Assembly: GCA_023423275.1 (NCBI GenBank)
Contig: JAFAFW010000110.1
Location: 1 to 64,000 of the forward strand
Length of the DNA stretch: 64,000 nt
Source of the DNA: Pseudomonadota bacterium
GTDB lineage: Bacteria > Pseudomonadota > Alphaproteobacteria > Rhizobiales > Hyphomicrobiaceae
Reading direction: 5' to 3'
Shown here: positions 8,993 to 19,645 of the stretch, in pieces
Layout: every line of letters begins with the position of its first letter
Numbering within the stretch: position 1 is the stretch's first letter
The notes under the pieces: generated by a model
Seen by the model: only the letters and a program-made list of their open reading frames with translations
What the model was told of the DNA's origin: nothing
The model's database searches: none
Translations under genes and position numbers: made by a program

Positions 8993-9038
8993 TCGGAACG
9001 ACCGGCGCCGCCAGCGGCACCGGCCAAAGGCTCATCCC

Positions 9039-10676
9039 ATGGCCACAGCCGGCCGCATCGACAAGCCAGCCGCGGGCGGTGACATCGTGGTCATCGGCGC
9101 GGGTCTGGCCGGGCTGTTCACGGCGTTGAAGCTCGCGCCGCTGCCCGTCACGCTCGTCTCGCCCGTACCGCTCGGCGACGGCGCATCCAGCGCCTGGGCG
9201 CAAGGTGGCATCGCAGCCGCCGTCAGTGAGCACGACAGCCCTGAACAGCACGCCGCCGATACCATTCTGGCTGGTGCGGGCATCGTCGATGAAAGCATCG
9301 CGCAGCTTGTCGCCAAGGAAGGTCCCGATCGCATCCGCGACCTGCTGGCCTATGGCGTTCCGTTCGATCGCGATGCCGCGGACGGATTTCATCTGTCGCG
9401 CGAGGCCGCGCATTCGCAAAGCCGCGTCATCCGCGTGACCGGAGACCGGGCCGGCGCGGCCATCATGCAGGCGCTGATTGCGCGTGTTCGCGAAACGCCG
9501 TCCATCACGATCCTGGAAGGCTTTCACGCCATTGGGCTGATCAAATCCGCTGATCGCGTGACAGAGATGCAACTGGTCCGGCACGACGATCCCGCCGCGG
9601 AATATCAGCTCAACGGTGTCCGCGCCACGATCCTGGCAACGGGTGGCATTGGCGGCCTGTACCAGGTCACCACCAATCCTCCGTCAGCTCGCGGCGATGG
9701 ACTGGCGCTCGCCGCACAGGTTGGTGCCGCTGTTGCCGACGCGGAATTCGTGCAGTTTCATCCGACCGCCATCGACCTTGGAATTGATCCAGCGCCGCTT
9801 GCGACCGAAGCGCTGCGCGGCGAAGGGGCTGCCCTGATCAATACGGACGGAACGCGGTTCATGACGGCCCTTCATCCGGATGCCGAGCTTGCGCCGCGCG
9901 ATATCGTGGCGCGAGCCGTATTCCGCGAGATCGCAGCCGGACGCGGCGCTTTCCTCGATTGCCGCGAGGCGGTCGGCGAGCGCTTCCCGCATGAATTCCC
10001 GACCGTTTACGCGCATTGCAAAGATGCTGGCCTCGATCCCGCCACGTCTCCGATCCCGGTCGCGCCGGCCGCGCACTACCACATGGGCGGTGTGCGGACG
10101 GACGTTCACGGACGCACGGGTGTATCGGGTTTGTGGGCGGTCGGCGAAGTCGCGGCAACCGGGCTGCACGGTGCCAATCGATTGGCCTCGAACTCCTTGC
10201 TCGAAGCCGTCGTGTTCGGCGCCCGGGTAGCAACCGATGTCGCGAAGCTCGACCGCGCCTCCACCACGCGCGCCCACCTGCAACGGAAGCGCACGACGCA
10301 TCTGCCGGACTTCGGAGCGAGAGAGGCGGCAACCCAGATCATCCGCACCACCATGTCCCGCCACGTCGGCGTCGAACGCGATGCGGACGGTTTGGCGGCC
10401 GCTCTCAAGACGCTGGAAGCCGTCGGCGAAGCGGCCGACGGCGACCCTGTCATCGGCAACGCTGTCCTCGCCGCCCGGTTGATTACCGAGTGCGCCCGGC
10501 GGCGCAAGGAAAGTCGTGGCGCGCACTACCGGCGCGATTATCCGAGCCTGGATCCGAAATGGAAGCGGCGCAGCTCGATCACGCTGGCTGGCCTTGACTT
10601 GAGATCGGCGATGGCCTCTACCGGCCTTGCCGCCGCAATCGCGCAGAAGCGTACAAATGATGAGGAGCGGTCATGA
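9039..10676 (+). CDS. nadB: L-aspartate oxidase
   Basis: A 545-residue flavoprotein of the succinate dehydrogenase/fumarate reductase family that oxidises aspartate to iminoaspartate for NadA. The FAD dinucleotide motif VIGAGLAGL (about 20-28), [18 protein letters not shown] and the C-terminal [15 protein letters not shown] block are all present. AAAGG lies upstream of the ATG. It starts 46 bases after nadA and overlaps nadC by four bases. Confidence 0.97.
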   Translation: MATAGRIDKPAAGGDIVVIGAGLAGLFTALKLAPLPVTLVSPVPLGDGASSAWAQGGIAAAVSEHDSPEQHAADTILAGAGIVDESIAQLVAKEGPDRIRDLLAYGVPFDRDAADGFHLSREAAHSQSRVIRVTGDRAGAAIMQALIARVRETPSITILEGFHAIGLIKSADRVTEMQLVRHDDPAAEYQLNGVRATILATGGIGGLYQVTTNPPSARGDGLALAAQVGAAVADAEFVQFHPTAIDLGIDPAPLATEALRGEGAALINTDGTRFMTALHPDAELAPRDIVARAVFREIAAGRGAFLDCREAVGERFPHEFPTVYAHCKDAGLDPATSPIPVAPAAHYHMGGVRTDVHGRTGVSGLWAVGEVAATGLHGANRLASNSLLEAVVFGARVATDVAKLDRASTTRAHLQRKRTTHLPDFGAREAATQIIRTTMSRHVGVERDADGLAAALKTLEAVGEAADGDPVIGNAVLAARLITECARRRKESRGAHYRRDYPSLDPKWKRRSSITLAGLDLRSAMASTGLAAAIAQKRTNDEERS

Positions 10677-11551
10677 CAACGCGAAGCGTATTCGACGGGA
10701 ACCTCCCGGCGGCGCTGATCGATCCTGCTGTCGCGAGTGCGCTCGCCGAAGATCTCGGCCTCGCCGGCGATATCACCACCGACGCGACGATCGCACCTGC
10801 CATCAAGGCGACAGCGGTCTTCGCCGTGCGCAAGCCGGGGGTCATCGCGGGTCTCGACGTCGCCGCCGCCACGTTCCGCCATCTCGATGCTTTAACGTCG
10901 TTCCAGAAGCTGGTCGCGGACGGCGCACGTGTCGAAGCCGGAACGGTTCTCGCACGTGTTTCAGGCGCAGCGCGCACGTTGTTGACCGGTGAGCGCGTCG
11001 CCCTCAACTTCCTCGGCCGCATGAGCGGTATCGCAACACTGACCCAGCGCTACGTCGATGCCATCGCGGGCACGCGCGCGCACATCATCGACACGCGCAA
11101 GACCACGCCCGGCCTGCGCGCCTTCGAGAAATACGCGGTGCGCGCAGGTGGCGGCATGAACCATCGCATCGGATTGTTCGACGCCGTTCTGATCAAGGAC
11201 AATCATATCGCGGTCGCAGGCGGTATCGCTGCTGCGATCGAGGCGGCCCGCGCACGTGCCGGGCACATGGTCAAGGTGGAGGTAGAGGTCGATACGCTTG
11301 ATCAACTCAAGGAAGCACTCACCCATCGGATCGATGCGGTCCTGCTCGATAACATGACACCAGCACAGCTTGCGGAGGCCGTAGGCCTCGTTGCAGGCCG
11401 CGTGATCACGGAAGCTTCCGGCGGTGTCAATCTCGAGTCGGTGCGCGCCGTTGCCGAAGCCGGTGTCGATCTGATCTCGGTCGGAGCGTTGACGCATTCG
11501 GCCTCAGTGCTTGATATCGGGCTCGACATCGACATGAAGCCGCAGGCCTGA
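10673..11551 (+). CDS. nadC: Nicotinate-nucleotide pyrophosphorylase (carboxylating)
   Basis: A 292-residue quinolinate phosphoribosyltransferase that converts quinolinate and PRPP to nicotinate mononucleotide, completing the local pathway. Typical blocks are [14 protein letters not shown], the active-site stretch [12 protein letters not shown] and [10 protein letters not shown], and EASGGVNLE near the C-terminus. Its ATG overlaps the nadB stop (ATGA), so nadABC is one transcript. Confidence 0.97.
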   Translation: MTTRSVFDGNLPAALIDPAVASALAEDLGLAGDITTDATIAPAIKATAVFAVRKPGVIAGLDVAAATFRHLDALTSFQKLVADGARVEAGTVLARVSGAARTLLTGERVALNFLGRMSGIATLTQRYVDAIAGTRAHIIDTRKTTPGLRAFEKYAVRAGGGMNHRIGLFDAVLIKDNHIAVAGGIAAAIEAARARAGHMVKVEVEVDTLDQLKEALTHRIDAVLLDNMTPAQLAEAVGLVAGRVITEASGGVNLESVRAVAEAGVDLISVGALTHSASVLDIGLDIDMKPQA

Positions 11552-11719
11552 TAGTGGCACCATGCGCGCATACCCGCGACGGCTTGCTGCTTGCATAGAA
11601 CTCTGATGTTTCAAGAGATTATGAACATCTGTTCCATTCGCGCGCTTCATTTCGCCATACTTTGCCGTCACGTGCTACAGTTGGAGGCTGCGGCAGCGCA
11701 GTAAATATTGGCAAGCGAC

Positions 11720-11938
11720 ATGACAATGGTTCAATGGGTCGTCATCTGGGGAATCACCGCAGTCGCCGCAACGGCGATTGCCGGGCTGCTCGCGGGCTGG
11801 AAGAACCGCGACTATTCCTTCTGGATGGGTTGGTCGTTCGTCGTGCCACCCCTTGTGCTGATCCTCCTTTTGCTACCTAAGCGCGATCAGCGCCGTCGAC
11901 GTCCTACTCTGGATGAAGAAGACGCGGCGGAAGTGTGA
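11720..11938 (+). CDS. Small two-helix membrane protein
   Basis: About 72 residues with two hydrophobic segments (WVVIWGITAVAATAIAGLLA and WSFVVPPLVLILLLL) and a charged tail rich in Arg, Asp and Glu. No family is recognised. The start is uncertain: ATG 11720, ATG 11726 or TTG 11708 are all in frame and no strong ribosome site decides. It follows nadC by 168 bases and probably has its own promoter. Confidence 0.6.
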   Translation: MTMVQWVVIWGITAVAATAIAGLLAGWKNRDYSFWMGWSFVVPPLVLILLLLPKRDQRRRRPTLDEEDAAEV

Positions 11939-12177
11939 GCTGAAACGCGACGGGCATCATGTCGCAATTTTCATTTCGGCACGCCAATCGCTCGTCAGAC
12001 GAGAACCGCCTGATTGCGGGATGATGTGGAAATTCATCACCCCAATGACTGCGCTTTAGCCCTTGCCTGAATGCTCTGTTGAGCGCGTTTCACCCGCAAT
12101 TTTCTCCGGAACTCTCCATTCGACGCACTGTTGATTCCGGCAACAGTTGTGCAGTGGAGAGTATGGAGGTTCGCGTT

Positions 12178-12579
12178 ATGCGGAAGTGGTTGGTTGGGCT
12201 TGCCGCCTTGTCTGGCGCGGCACTTTTGGCAGCGCCCGCAGTCGCTCAGAGTGTGTATGTCGGCCCTGGCTATGGAGGTGGTGTCGGCGTCGGTGTTGGT
12301 GTTGGTTATGGTCCGAACTTCGATGATGACGGTGATGCATCCTATTACGGCCCAGGATACACACCTCCGCCTTATGCTTATTGGGGTCCACCGCGCGCGG
12401 TGAGGACACCGGCCCCCGGGCAAAGCTATTACGGACCACCTGTTGCCTCGGGATACTCGTACTACAGCGCGCCCGCCGCTCCCGGGGTTGATCGCATCGC
12501 CCGTGAATCTGCCCCTGGAGAGTGCGGCACATTCTTTTACTGGTCTGAAGGCCGTTGCGTGGACGCGCGCAACAAATAG
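12178..12579 (+). CDS. Exported glycine/tyrosine-rich protein of unknown function
   Basis: A 133-residue protein with a signal peptide (MRKWLVGLAALSGAALLAAPAVA, cut before QS). A low-complexity Gly-Val-Tyr stretch follows (GGGVGVGVGVGYG), then a Pro/Tyr/Ser-rich segment and a C-terminal pair of cysteines in GECGTFFYWSEGRCVD. GGAGG at 12165-12169, 8 bases before the ATG, decides the start. Similar small secreted proteins are common in rhizobia, but I know no function. A strong terminator follows. Confidence 0.75.
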   Translation: MRKWLVGLAALSGAALLAAPAVAQSVYVGPGYGGGVGVGVGVGYGPNFDDDGDASYYGPGYTPPPYAYWGPPRAVRTPAPGQSYYGPPVASGYSYYSAPAAPGVDRIARESAPGECGTFFYWSEGRCVDARNK

Positions 12580-12594
12580 GTTTGAATGAACGTC

Positions 12595-12628
12595 AAACGG
12601 CGCGGCCTGATGAACGGTCGCGCCGTTT
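12595..12628. terminator. Bidirectional rho-independent terminator
   Basis: AAACGGCGCG and CGCGCCGTTT form a perfect 10-base stem around a 14-base loop, with T runs in both directions. It lies between the convergent exported-protein gene and ppdK and can stop both transcripts. Confidence 0.85.
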
Positions 12629-12634
12629 TGCGTA

Positions 12635-15355
12635 TCAGCCGTCCTTCGCTTTGACGCCGCCTGATATTGCGGCCTGCGCCGCTGCCAGCCGTGCGACGGG
12701 CACACGGAACGGCGAGCATGACACGTAGTCAAGTCCGACCTCGTGGCAGAACGCGACGGACGCCGGATCGCCACCGTGTTCGCCGCAGATCCCGACTTTC
12801 AGACCAGCCCGCACCTTGCGGCCACGTTCGGATCCGATACGGACCAGTTCACCGACGCCGTCTCGATCAATCGAGACGAAGGGATCAACCTCGAACACGC
12901 CATGCTTCACATAGTTGTCGAGGATCGGCGCAGCGTCGTCGCGCGACAATCCCATGCACGTCTGGGTCAAATCGTTGGTACCGAACGAGAAGAATTCCGC
13001 GCCTTTTTCACCGTCCGCAATTTCCGATGCGCGCAGGGCGGAACGCGGCAGCTCGATCATGGTCCCGACGTCATAAGAAAGCGTCGCACCCGTTTCCTTC
13101 TCAACGGCCGCGGCCGTATCGTCGATGACCTTGCGTAGAATGTCGAATTCGCGGCGATAGGCGATCAGTGGGATCATCACCTCCGGCCTGACCTTCTGTC
13201 CGGATTTCTTGGCGACGTTGACAGCGGCCTCGAAAATCGCCCGCGCCTGCATCTCCGTGATTTCGGGATATCGGATTGCAAGCCGGCAACCGCGGAAACC
13301 GAGCATCGGGTTGAACTCGTGGAGTTCGATCACGCGCGATTTCAAGCGCGCAACAGGCACTCCCAGCGCGGCGGCAACGGCTGTCGCTTCCTTGTCCTCA
13401 TGCGGCAGGAACTCGTGCAGGGGCGGGTCGAGCAGACGGATCGTCACCGGCAATTCACCCATGATTTCAAACAGCGCCTCGAAGTCGGCACGCTGCATGG
13501 GCAGGATCTTGGCGAGCGCCTTGCGCCGCCCCTCCTCGTTTTCGGCGCAGATCATCTCGCGCATCGCAAGAATGCGATCGGCTTCAAAGAACATGTGCTC
13601 GGTGCGGCACAGACCGATACCCTCGGCGCCGAATGCGCGCGCCTGGCGTGCGTCGCGCGGCGTATCTGCATTGGTGCGGACACCGAGCTTGCGCACGGCA
13701 TCGGCCCACGACATCAAGGTGGCAAAGTCACCCGACAACTCAGGCTGACGCATGCGCACGGTGCCGTTCAGCACTTCGCCAGTCGCGCCGTCGATGGTGA
13801 TGACATCACCGGCCTTGAAGGATTTTCCGTCGATCATCATGATGCCGGACTTGGTATCGATCCGCAGCGCGCCGGCTCCGCAAACGCACGGACGTCCCAT
13901 GCCGCGCGCCACGACGGCGGCGTGGCTCGTCATGCCGCCGCGCGCAGTCAGGATACCTGCAGCCGCGTGCATGCCGTGGATGTCTTCCGGGCTCGTCTCC
14001 ACGCGGACCAGGATGACGCTGTGTCCCTTGGCTTTCAGCTCCTCAGCCGCATCGGAGTCGAACACGATCTCACCCGACGCCGCGCCCGGAGATGCCGCCA
14101 GTCCGCGGGTGATGACCTCCTTGTGCGCCGTTGGATCGATGGTCGGGTGCAGAAGCTGATCGAGCGCCGCGGGCTCGATGCGCATGACCGCTTCCTCGTG
14201 GCTGATAACGCCCTCCTGGGCGAGATCGACTGCGATCTTGAGGGCGGCCTCGGTCGTGCGCTTGCCACCACGGGTCTGCAGCATCCACAGCTTCCCGCCC
14301 TGGATCGTGAACTCGACATCCTGCATGTCGCGATAGTGGGCTTCCAGGCGCGCGAACACGTCGCTGAGCTGCTTGAAGACGTCCGGCATCAGCGCTTCGA
14401 GGGACGGCGCCGTGTCTTTGGCCGCGATCCTCGCCGCTTCAGTCAGATTCTGAGGCGTGCGTATACCGGCGACGACGTCCTCGCCCTGCGCGTTGACGAG
14501 GAACTCACCGTAGAGCTCCTTCTGCCCGGTCGACGGGTTGCGCGTGAAGGCGACGCCGGTTGCCGAATCGTCCCCCATGTTCCCGAACACCATGGCCTGG
14601 ACGTTGACCGCCGTGCCCCACTCATCAGGGATATCGTGCAGACGGCGGTATGTGATCGCGCGCGCGTTCTGCCACGAACCGAACACGGCACCGATTGCGC
14701 CCCAGAGCTGGGCCTTGAGATCCTGCGGAAACGGCTTGCCGGTTTCATCCTCGACGGCCTTGCGATAGGCGGCAACCACCTCCTGCCAGTCCTCGGCAGA
14801 CAGGTCCGTATCGGCGCTGTGGCCGTTCATGTTCTTGTGGTTTTCGAGGATATCCTCGAACACGCCGTGATCGACTTCCAGCACGACGTCCGAATACATC
14901 TGAATGAACCGGCGATAGCTGTCGTAGGCGAAGCGGGCATCGCCGGATTGTGCCGCCAGGCCCTTCACCGTCTCATCGTTGAGTCCGAGATTGAGGATCG
15001 TGTCCATCATACCGGGCATGGAGGACCGGGCACCGGAGCGGACGGAAACGAGCAGTGGCTTCGTGGCATCGCCGAAACCGGCCCCTACAGCCTGCCCTAC
15101 GGCCGCCAGAGCGGCTTCAACCTGTACCCCGAGACTTTCGGGCATGGTCCGGTTGTTCGCATAATAGTACGTGCAAACGTCCGTCGTGATCGTAAAGCCC
15201 GGAGGAACCGGAAGCCCGAGCGATGCCATCTCGGCCAGGTTCGCCCCCTTGCCACCGAGCAAATTGCGCATTTTGGCCGAACCATCCGTCCGACCTGCTC
15301 CGAACGCGTAGACCCACTGATGTCCTGCCGTGGTTACGTTGCCGGAAGCCTTCAT
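12635..15355 (-). CDS. ppdK: Pyruvate, phosphate dikinase
   Basis: A 906-residue enzyme interconverting pyruvate, ATP and phosphate with PEP, AMP and pyrophosphate. The N-terminal ATP-grasp region starts [25 protein letters not shown]. The phosphohistidine loop [18 protein letters not shown] lies near residue 475. The C-terminal PEP/pyruvate barrel ends with [10 protein letters not shown]. Start 15355 is chosen over an upstream in-frame codon because AAGGG precedes it and it begins the conserved sequence. It is a single gene, divergent from the M20 peptidase, and likely serves gluconeogenesis or PEP balance. Confidence 0.97.
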   Translation of the reverse strand: MKASGNVTTAGHQWVYAFGAGRTDGSAKMRNLLGGKGANLAEMASLGLPVPPGFTITTDVCTYYYANNRTMPESLGVQVEAALAAVGQAVGAGFGDATKPLLVSVRSGARSSMPGMMDTILNLGLNDETVKGLAAQSGDARFAYDSYRRFIQMYSDVVLEVDHGVFEDILENHKNMNGHSADTDLSAEDWQEVVAAYRKAVEDETGKPFPQDLKAQLWGAIGAVFGSWQNARAITYRRLHDIPDEWGTAVNVQAMVFGNMGDDSATGVAFTRNPSTGQKELYGEFLVNAQGEDVVAGIRTPQNLTEAARIAAKDTAPSLEALMPDVFKQLSDVFARLEAHYRDMQDVEFTIQGGKLWMLQTRGGKRTTEAALKIAVDLAQEGVISHEEAVMRIEPAALDQLLHPTIDPTAHKEVITRGLAASPGAASGEIVFDSDAAEELKAKGHSVILVRVETSPEDIHGMHAAAGILTARGGMTSHAAVVARGMGRPCVCGAGALRIDTKSGIMMIDGKSFKAGDVITIDGATGEVLNGTVRMRQPELSGDFATLMSWADAVRKLGVRTNADTPRDARQARAFGAEGIGLCRTEHMFFEADRILAMREMICAENEEGRRKALAKILPMQRADFEALFEIMGELPVTIRLLDPPLHEFLPHEDKEATAVAAALGVPVARLKSRVIELHEFNPMLGFRGCRLAIRYPEITEMQARAIFEAAVNVAKKSGQKVRPEVMIPLIAYRREFDILRKVIDDTAAAVEKETGATLSYDVGTMIELPRSALRASEIADGEKGAEFFSFGTNDLTQTCMGLSRDDAAPILDNYVKHGVFEVDPFVSIDRDGVGELVRIGSERGRKVRAGLKVGICGEHGGDPASVAFCHEVGLDYVSCSPFRVPVARLAAAQAAISGGVKAKDG

Positions 15356-15513
15356 TCGGTTACCCTTTCCATGGTCACTCTTTTGCACGGGCCGAGGCTG
15401 ACATAAACCTGTGGTGCGCTGCGGGCAAACGCGCAATCCTTCGCTTGCGTTCGCTTTCCTTTGACATTCGCCGTCCGGCTTTCCACTGTGGTGGCCCCTC
15501 AGACGACCAATCC

Positions 15514-16926
15514 ATGGCGATCTCCCGTATGACCGACCAGCTCTCCAACGTCCTCAAAGTGTTGGACAAATCGCAAAGCGAGGCACTCAATCGGCTGTTC
15601 GCGCTGCTGCGTATCCCCAGCATCTCGACCGATCCGGCCTACAAGAACGAATGCGCGGCGGCGGCGGCGTGGTGCGTTGACGCGCTGCGCGACATCGGCT
15701 TCGACGCGTCGGTGCGCCCGACCACCGGCCATCCCATGGTCGTTGCTCATGACCGGCCGAAAGTCGCCAAGGGAACGCCGCATCTCCTGTTCTACGGCCA
15801 CTATGACGTCCAGCCTCCGGACCCGCTCGAGTTGTGGAAGACGCCACCGTTCGAGCCGCGCATCGCCAGCGACAAGGCCAACGGCAAGATGGTCGTCGGC
15901 CGGGGCGCGGAGGACAACAAAGGCCAGTTGATGACGTTCTTCGAAGCGGCTCGCGCCTGGAAGCAGGTTGCTGGCGAATTGCCCGTCGCGATCACGGTGC
16001 TGCTCGAAGGCGAAGAGGAATGCGGATCACCAAGTCTTCCGGGGTTTCTGAAGAAGCACGCCAGGGAAGTGAGCTGCGATCTCGCCCTCGTCTGCGATAC
16101 GACGCAGTGGGATAAGGATACGCCGGGCATCACACTGATGCTCCGCGGGCTTGCCGCCACGGAGGTGATTGTCACCGGCGCCGCGCGTGATCTTCATTCC
16201 GGGCTCTACGGTGGACCCGCCGCCAATCCGATCCGCGTGCTGGCCAGGATGCTGGCCGATCTGCATGACGACAACGGCCGGGTGCGTGTTCCTGGGTTTT
16301 ACGACGACATCGTCAGGCCGTCTGCGCGTCAGCGCAAGCAGTGGCAGGAGCTCGGGTTCGACACCGCCGAATACCTGAACGATGTCGGCTTGAGCATACC
16401 CGCGGGCGAAAAACGCTATAGCGCCCTGGAGCAGATGTGGGCGCGTCCGACCTGCGAGTTCAATGGCATCACCGGCGGCTATCAGGGTGCCGGGACGAAG
16501 ACCGTCATTCCGTCTCAGGCTTCTGCCAAGATCACCTGTCGCCTCGTCCCCGGGCAGGACCCGGACCGCGTCGTCGCCAATCTGCAGGACTTCCTGCGCG
16601 CGCGGGCGCCGGATGACTGCACCGTCGAATTCGTGTCATCGCGCGGCAGTGCCGCCATCGGCTTCGACCCCAATATGCCCCAGGTCAAGGCGGTCGCCGC
16701 TGCCCTGGAAGACGAATGGAAGCGCCCGGCTGCGCTGATGGGTTCGGGAGGTTCAATCCCCATCGTGACGACATTCAAACACCAGCTCGGCATGGATAGT
16801 CTGCTCGTCGGCTTTGGCTGTGAAGACGACCGCATCCACTCACCGAATGAAAAGTACAACCTGTCGAGCTTCAAAAAGGGCGCGAGGAGCTGGGCCAGAA
16901 TCCTGCACAATCTTGCGAAAGCCTGA
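15514..16926 (+). CDS. M20 family metallopeptidase (dipeptidase-like)
   Basis: A 470-residue cytosolic zinc peptidase of the M20/CNDP-like group, which cleaves dipeptides or related amides. Metal and catalytic motifs are visible: GHYDVQP (ligand His and catalytic Asp), RGAEDNKGQ (bridging Asp), [11 protein letters not shown] (catalytic Glu and ligand Glu), and the dimerisation-domain motif [12 protein letters not shown] 15529 is an alternative start. No partner genes indicate its substrate. Confidence 0.9.
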   Translation: MAISRMTDQLSNVLKVLDKSQSEALNRLFALLRIPSISTDPAYKNECAAAAAWCVDALRDIGFDASVRPTTGHPMVVAHDRPKVAKGTPHLLFYGHYDVQPPDPLELWKTPPFEPRIASDKANGKMVVGRGAEDNKGQLMTFFEAARAWKQVAGELPVAITVLLEGEEECGSPSLPGFLKKHAREVSCDLALVCDTTQWDKDTPGITLMLRGLAATEVIVTGAARDLHSGLYGGPAANPIRVLARMLADLHDDNGRVRVPGFYDDIVRPSARQRKQWQELGFDTAEYLNDVGLSIPAGEKRYSALEQMWARPTCEFNGITGGYQGAGTKTVIPSQASAKITCRLVPGQDPDRVVANLQDFLRARAPDDCTVEFVSSRGSAAIGFDPNMPQVKAVAAALEDEWKRPAALMGSGGSIPIVTTFKHQLGMDSLLVGFGCEDDRIHSPNEKYNLSSFKKGARSWARILHNLAKA

Positions 16927-16950
16927 GAGCCCGTCCGGAAGGGAGACTTG

Positions 16951-17703
16951 ATGATGAGATCAGCACGTATGTTTTATCGCTCCGTTCTGTCTGCGGCGTT
17001 CGTGGCGCTGCTGCTGGCAGCTCCGGTCCAGGCGCAGCGCGCGCAGCAATCGGCGCGCAACGTCGCGGGTGCCTTCGACTACTACACCCTCGTCCTGTCC
17101 TGGAGCCCGACCTATTGCGCGAGCCAGTCCTCCGACGGCTCTGATCCGCAATGCCGTCGCGGCAGTGGCGCGCGGCCGTATGCCTTCGTGTTGCATGGGC
17201 TTTGGCCACAATACGAGAACGGCTTCCCGGAATACTGCCGGACACGCGAACGCCCATTCGTTCCCCGTCGCACCATCGACGGCATGCTCGACATCATGCC
17301 AAGCCCACGGCTCGTGATTCATGAATACCGCAAGCACGGCGTCTGCTCCGGGCTCAATCCGGATGCCTATTACAACCTATCGCGGCGCTTGTTCGAGAAG
17401 ATCAAAATTCCCGGGCAATTCATTGCGCCAGCCAATCCGTTCTTCATCAGTCGCGGGGACTTGGCCGAGGCCTTCATGAAAGCCAACCCCGAACTTGAGG
17501 CCGACATGTTCGCAATCGAGTGCCGGGGCTCGGGAAGCCGTCTGCGGGAGGTCCGCATCTGCTTCTCGCGCGAAGGCAATCTCCGGACTTGCGGCTCCAA
17601 CGAACATCAGCGGCGGCTATGCCCGGCCAGCCGGATGTATGTTCCCCCGGTGCGAGGCGGCGCCTCAACAGTTCCGCGTGCGCCTGGTCAGCGCTCACTG
17701 TAA
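16951..17703 (+). CDS. Secreted RNase T2 family ribonuclease
   Basis: A 250-residue periplasmic endoribonuclease that cleaves RNA through 2',3'-cyclic phosphates. A signal peptide ends near VQA-QR. The two catalytic blocks are intact: FVLHGLWP (H82) and HEYRKHGVC (H124, E125, K128, H129). GGGAG precedes the tandem ATGs at 16951 and 16954. Many cysteines fit a disulfide-bonded secreted enzyme. It follows the M20 gene by 24 bases and may be co-transcribed with it. Confidence 0.93.
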   Translation: MMRSARMFYRSVLSAAFVALLLAAPVQAQRAQQSARNVAGAFDYYTLVLSWSPTYCASQSSDGSDPQCRRGSGARPYAFVLHGLWPQYENGFPEYCRTRERPFVPRRTIDGMLDIMPSPRLVIHEYRKHGVCSGLNPDAYYNLSRRLFEKIKIPGQFIAPANPFFISRGDLAEAFMKANPELEADMFAIECRGSGSRLREVRICFSREGNLRTCGSNEHQRRLCPASRMYVPPVRGGASTVPRAPGQRSL

Positions 17704-17847
17704 GCCCGTCACCGGAGAAATCGGTGGAAATCAGAGCCATCCGGCCTTGTTTCCGCCCATTTTGGATTGCCGCGCAGCGCCGTTCCGCCTCAAGCTCGAT
17801 GTGTCAGAGAATCGGCTCCAGATGGGGCCAGGCAACGCGAGCGCGAT

Positions 17848-18306
17848 ATGTGGGGTCGCAGACAAGACAGCGCTGACGTCACGGGCGAGGCGGCCACCGG
17901 GTCCTTCATGGGCACACGGCCTCGCCGGAACGCCGTCGGCTGGACGGGTGTCGGCTTCGTCGCCGGGGCGCTGTTCTGGAATCTCGTCGGCTTCGTTCCC
18001 GGGGCGGGGCTTGTGCTCAGAGACTGGCCACCGTCGTCGGGGATTACCACAGCGTCCATCGAAGGCGAAAAGCGCCCGGAAAAGGTGCCAGGGTCGGAGG
18101 CTGCACCGGCCGATGTTCGCAGCGCGGGCGTGAATTGCGTCACGCTCGCTCTCGATCGCCGTGATCAGATGACGCGCGCACTGCCCTGCGATCATCATCA
18201 CGACCTGCATCATTCGGCTGTCTCCGATCGCGAGGACTTCGCTCGCCTGGATCCGGATTTTGCCGCGGACATCGCTCGCGCCATCGAGCAAGTCGTGGAG
18301 GATTGA
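17848..18306 (+). CDS. Hypothetical single-pass membrane protein
   Basis: About 152 residues with one hydrophobic segment (GWTGVGFVAGALFWNLVGFV) near the N-terminus. A periplasmic or cytoplasmic C-terminal part contains CVTLALDRRDQMTRALPC, a two-cysteine block I loosely associate with small rhizobial membrane proteins. ATG 17908 or an upstream ATG at 17767 are other possible starts, and ribosome sites are weak. No function is proposed. Confidence 0.55.
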   Translation: MWGRRQDSADVTGEAATGSFMGTRPRRNAVGWTGVGFVAGALFWNLVGFVPGAGLVLRDWPPSSGITTASIEGEKRPEKVPGSEAAPADVRSAGVNCVTLALDRRDQMTRALPCDHHHDLHHSAVSDREDFARLDPDFAADIARAIEQVVED

Positions 18307-18400
18307 CGGTTTTCCCCAGGGTTGCCCACGCATCCCTTTTGCGAGTTGATCCCGCGCGCAACCCGAGTCAGGGTCTCCCCGATTGGGATAACCGGAGTCG

Positions 18401-18799
18401 ATGTGCGTGACAGGTTCACATCAGTTCACGGCTGGCGAGCGATGGGCGTATCGCCCGCCCCAGGGCTTTGAAAATTCTCGCATCATCATCGGCGCAATCG
18501 TTTCGTTCACGGATCACGAGCCGGTGATCTGCTGCGCCGTGCACGGCGCGCCGCGCCGGCTGCCTGACGGCCGCATCGAGAGTGTCACGATCCCGTTTCT
18601 GCCGATGTCAGCCACCGCGCTCGCCGCAAGCGTCGCCACAAAGGATGGTGACGGAGCCGTGCCTCCAGGCTTCGATGCTGCGTTCGCAAGTTGGCAGGAC
18701 GATCCGCGGGGCCTGTCCGTCTTCACCGTTCCTTTTGAGGGCAGGCTCGATGCCCTCATTGCGCGACAGATGGCGCAAACCCAGGAGATGGCTTCGTAG
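18401..18799 (+). CDS. Conserved hypothetical protein
   Basis: A 132-residue soluble protein beginning with a segment rich in aromatic residues (GERWAYRPPQGFENSRIIIGAIV), with two adjacent cysteines in EPVICCAVHGAP. I see no signal peptide or membrane segment. GGAG lies just before the ATG. It ends 2 bases from the convergent HAD gene. Family and role are unknown. Confidence 0.65.
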   Translation: MCVTGSHQFTAGERWAYRPPQGFENSRIIIGAIVSFTDHEPVICCAVHGAPRRLPDGRIESVTIPFLPMSATALAASVATKDGDGAVPPGFDAAFASWQDDPRGLSVFTVPFEGRLDALIARQMAQTQEMAS

Positions 18800-18801
18800 C
18801 G

Positions 18802-19638
18802 TCATCGCTCCTTGAGATCCGCCGTATCATTGGTCGCGCGCGTGAGAATCAGATCATCGATTGCCGCGGCGACGCCATCTTCGTCGTTGGAGCGCGTCGA
18901 CGTGACGGCGCACTGCTTGACGGCGAGGCTGGCATTGCCCATCGCAATCGAGAATCCGCTTTGCCGAAACATGGGAATATCGTTTTCCATATCGCCGAGC
19001 GTCGCAATCTCCGGCATCGTGACGCCCGTCCGGCGACGGATCGCGGCAACGCACGTCCCCTTGTCGACGCCCGGCGGCGTGACATCGAGATAGTACCGCT
19101 GAGAACGCGCCACGGTCGCTTGCTCACCGAGCATGCGCCTCAGAACCGGCTCGCAAGCGTCGAGTTTACCGAAGTTGTCACTGACGCCGATCACCTTCAT
19201 GACACCATCGAGGTGCCCCTCGAGGCGATCGACGAGGCTCGGTTCAGATCCGATTGTTCGCGTTTCCAAATCGACGTACGGCGCCTGCGGGTTGTCGAGT
19301 ATCCAGCGGTCCGCCGTGAAAGCCCAGACGTCAACACCGGACGCGCGAAAGGTGGTCACGGCGCCGACGGCAGCCTCACGTGACAGGACATGCTGATCGA
19401 CAAGCGTGAAGTCGGGCAGCACAAGCGCCCCGCCGTTGAAGGCGCCGAACGGCAATCGCAAGCCGAGTTCGGCTGCAAGGCTGCGCAGGCCAAAGGGCGG
19501 ACGGCTGCTGATCACCGAAAACCCGATACCTGCAGCAGCAAGCCGTGCAATCGCCGCGCGGCTGTTGGCCGTCAGGGTCTTGTCCGTCGTCACGAGCGTT
19601 CCGTCGACATCGGAAATGACAAGCCGGATGCCAGTCAT
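18802..19638 (-). CDS. HAD-superfamily (Cof-type) phosphatase, paralogue 1
   Basis: A 278-residue sugar-phosphatase-like HAD protein. It shows the nucleophile motif SDVDGTLVTTD near residue 10, motif II in SVISSRPPFG, a C2-type cap and motif IV in TLGDMENDIPMF. ATG 19638 lies 8 bases behind the ROK stop, so it is the third gene of pgl-ROK-HAD. It resembles the second HAD in the island (29479-30288) along its length, for example FNGGALVLPD versus FNGGLFVKPD. It likely dephosphorylates a sugar phosphate. Confidence 0.88.
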   Translation of the reverse strand: MTGIRLVISDVDGTLVTTDKTLTANSRAAIARLAAAGIGFSVISSRPPFGLRSLAAELGLRLPFGAFNGGALVLPDFTLVDQHVLSREAAVGAVTTFRASGVDVWAFTADRWILDNPQAPYVDLETRTIGSEPSLVDRLEGHLDGVMKVIGVSDNFGKLDACEPVLRRMLGEQATVARSQRYYLDVTPPGVDKGTCVAAIRRRTGVTMPEIATLGDMENDIPMFRQSGFSIAMGNASLAVKQCAVTSTRSNDEDGVAAAIDDLILTRATNDTADLKER

Positions 19639-19645
19639 GATGTTA

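Noticed and set aside
13319..15406. A 695-codon open frame on the plus strand opposite ppdK
   Set aside because: It is fully antisense to a strongly conserved gene, has no ribosome site and encodes no recognisable domain. High GC content produces such long antisense frames.
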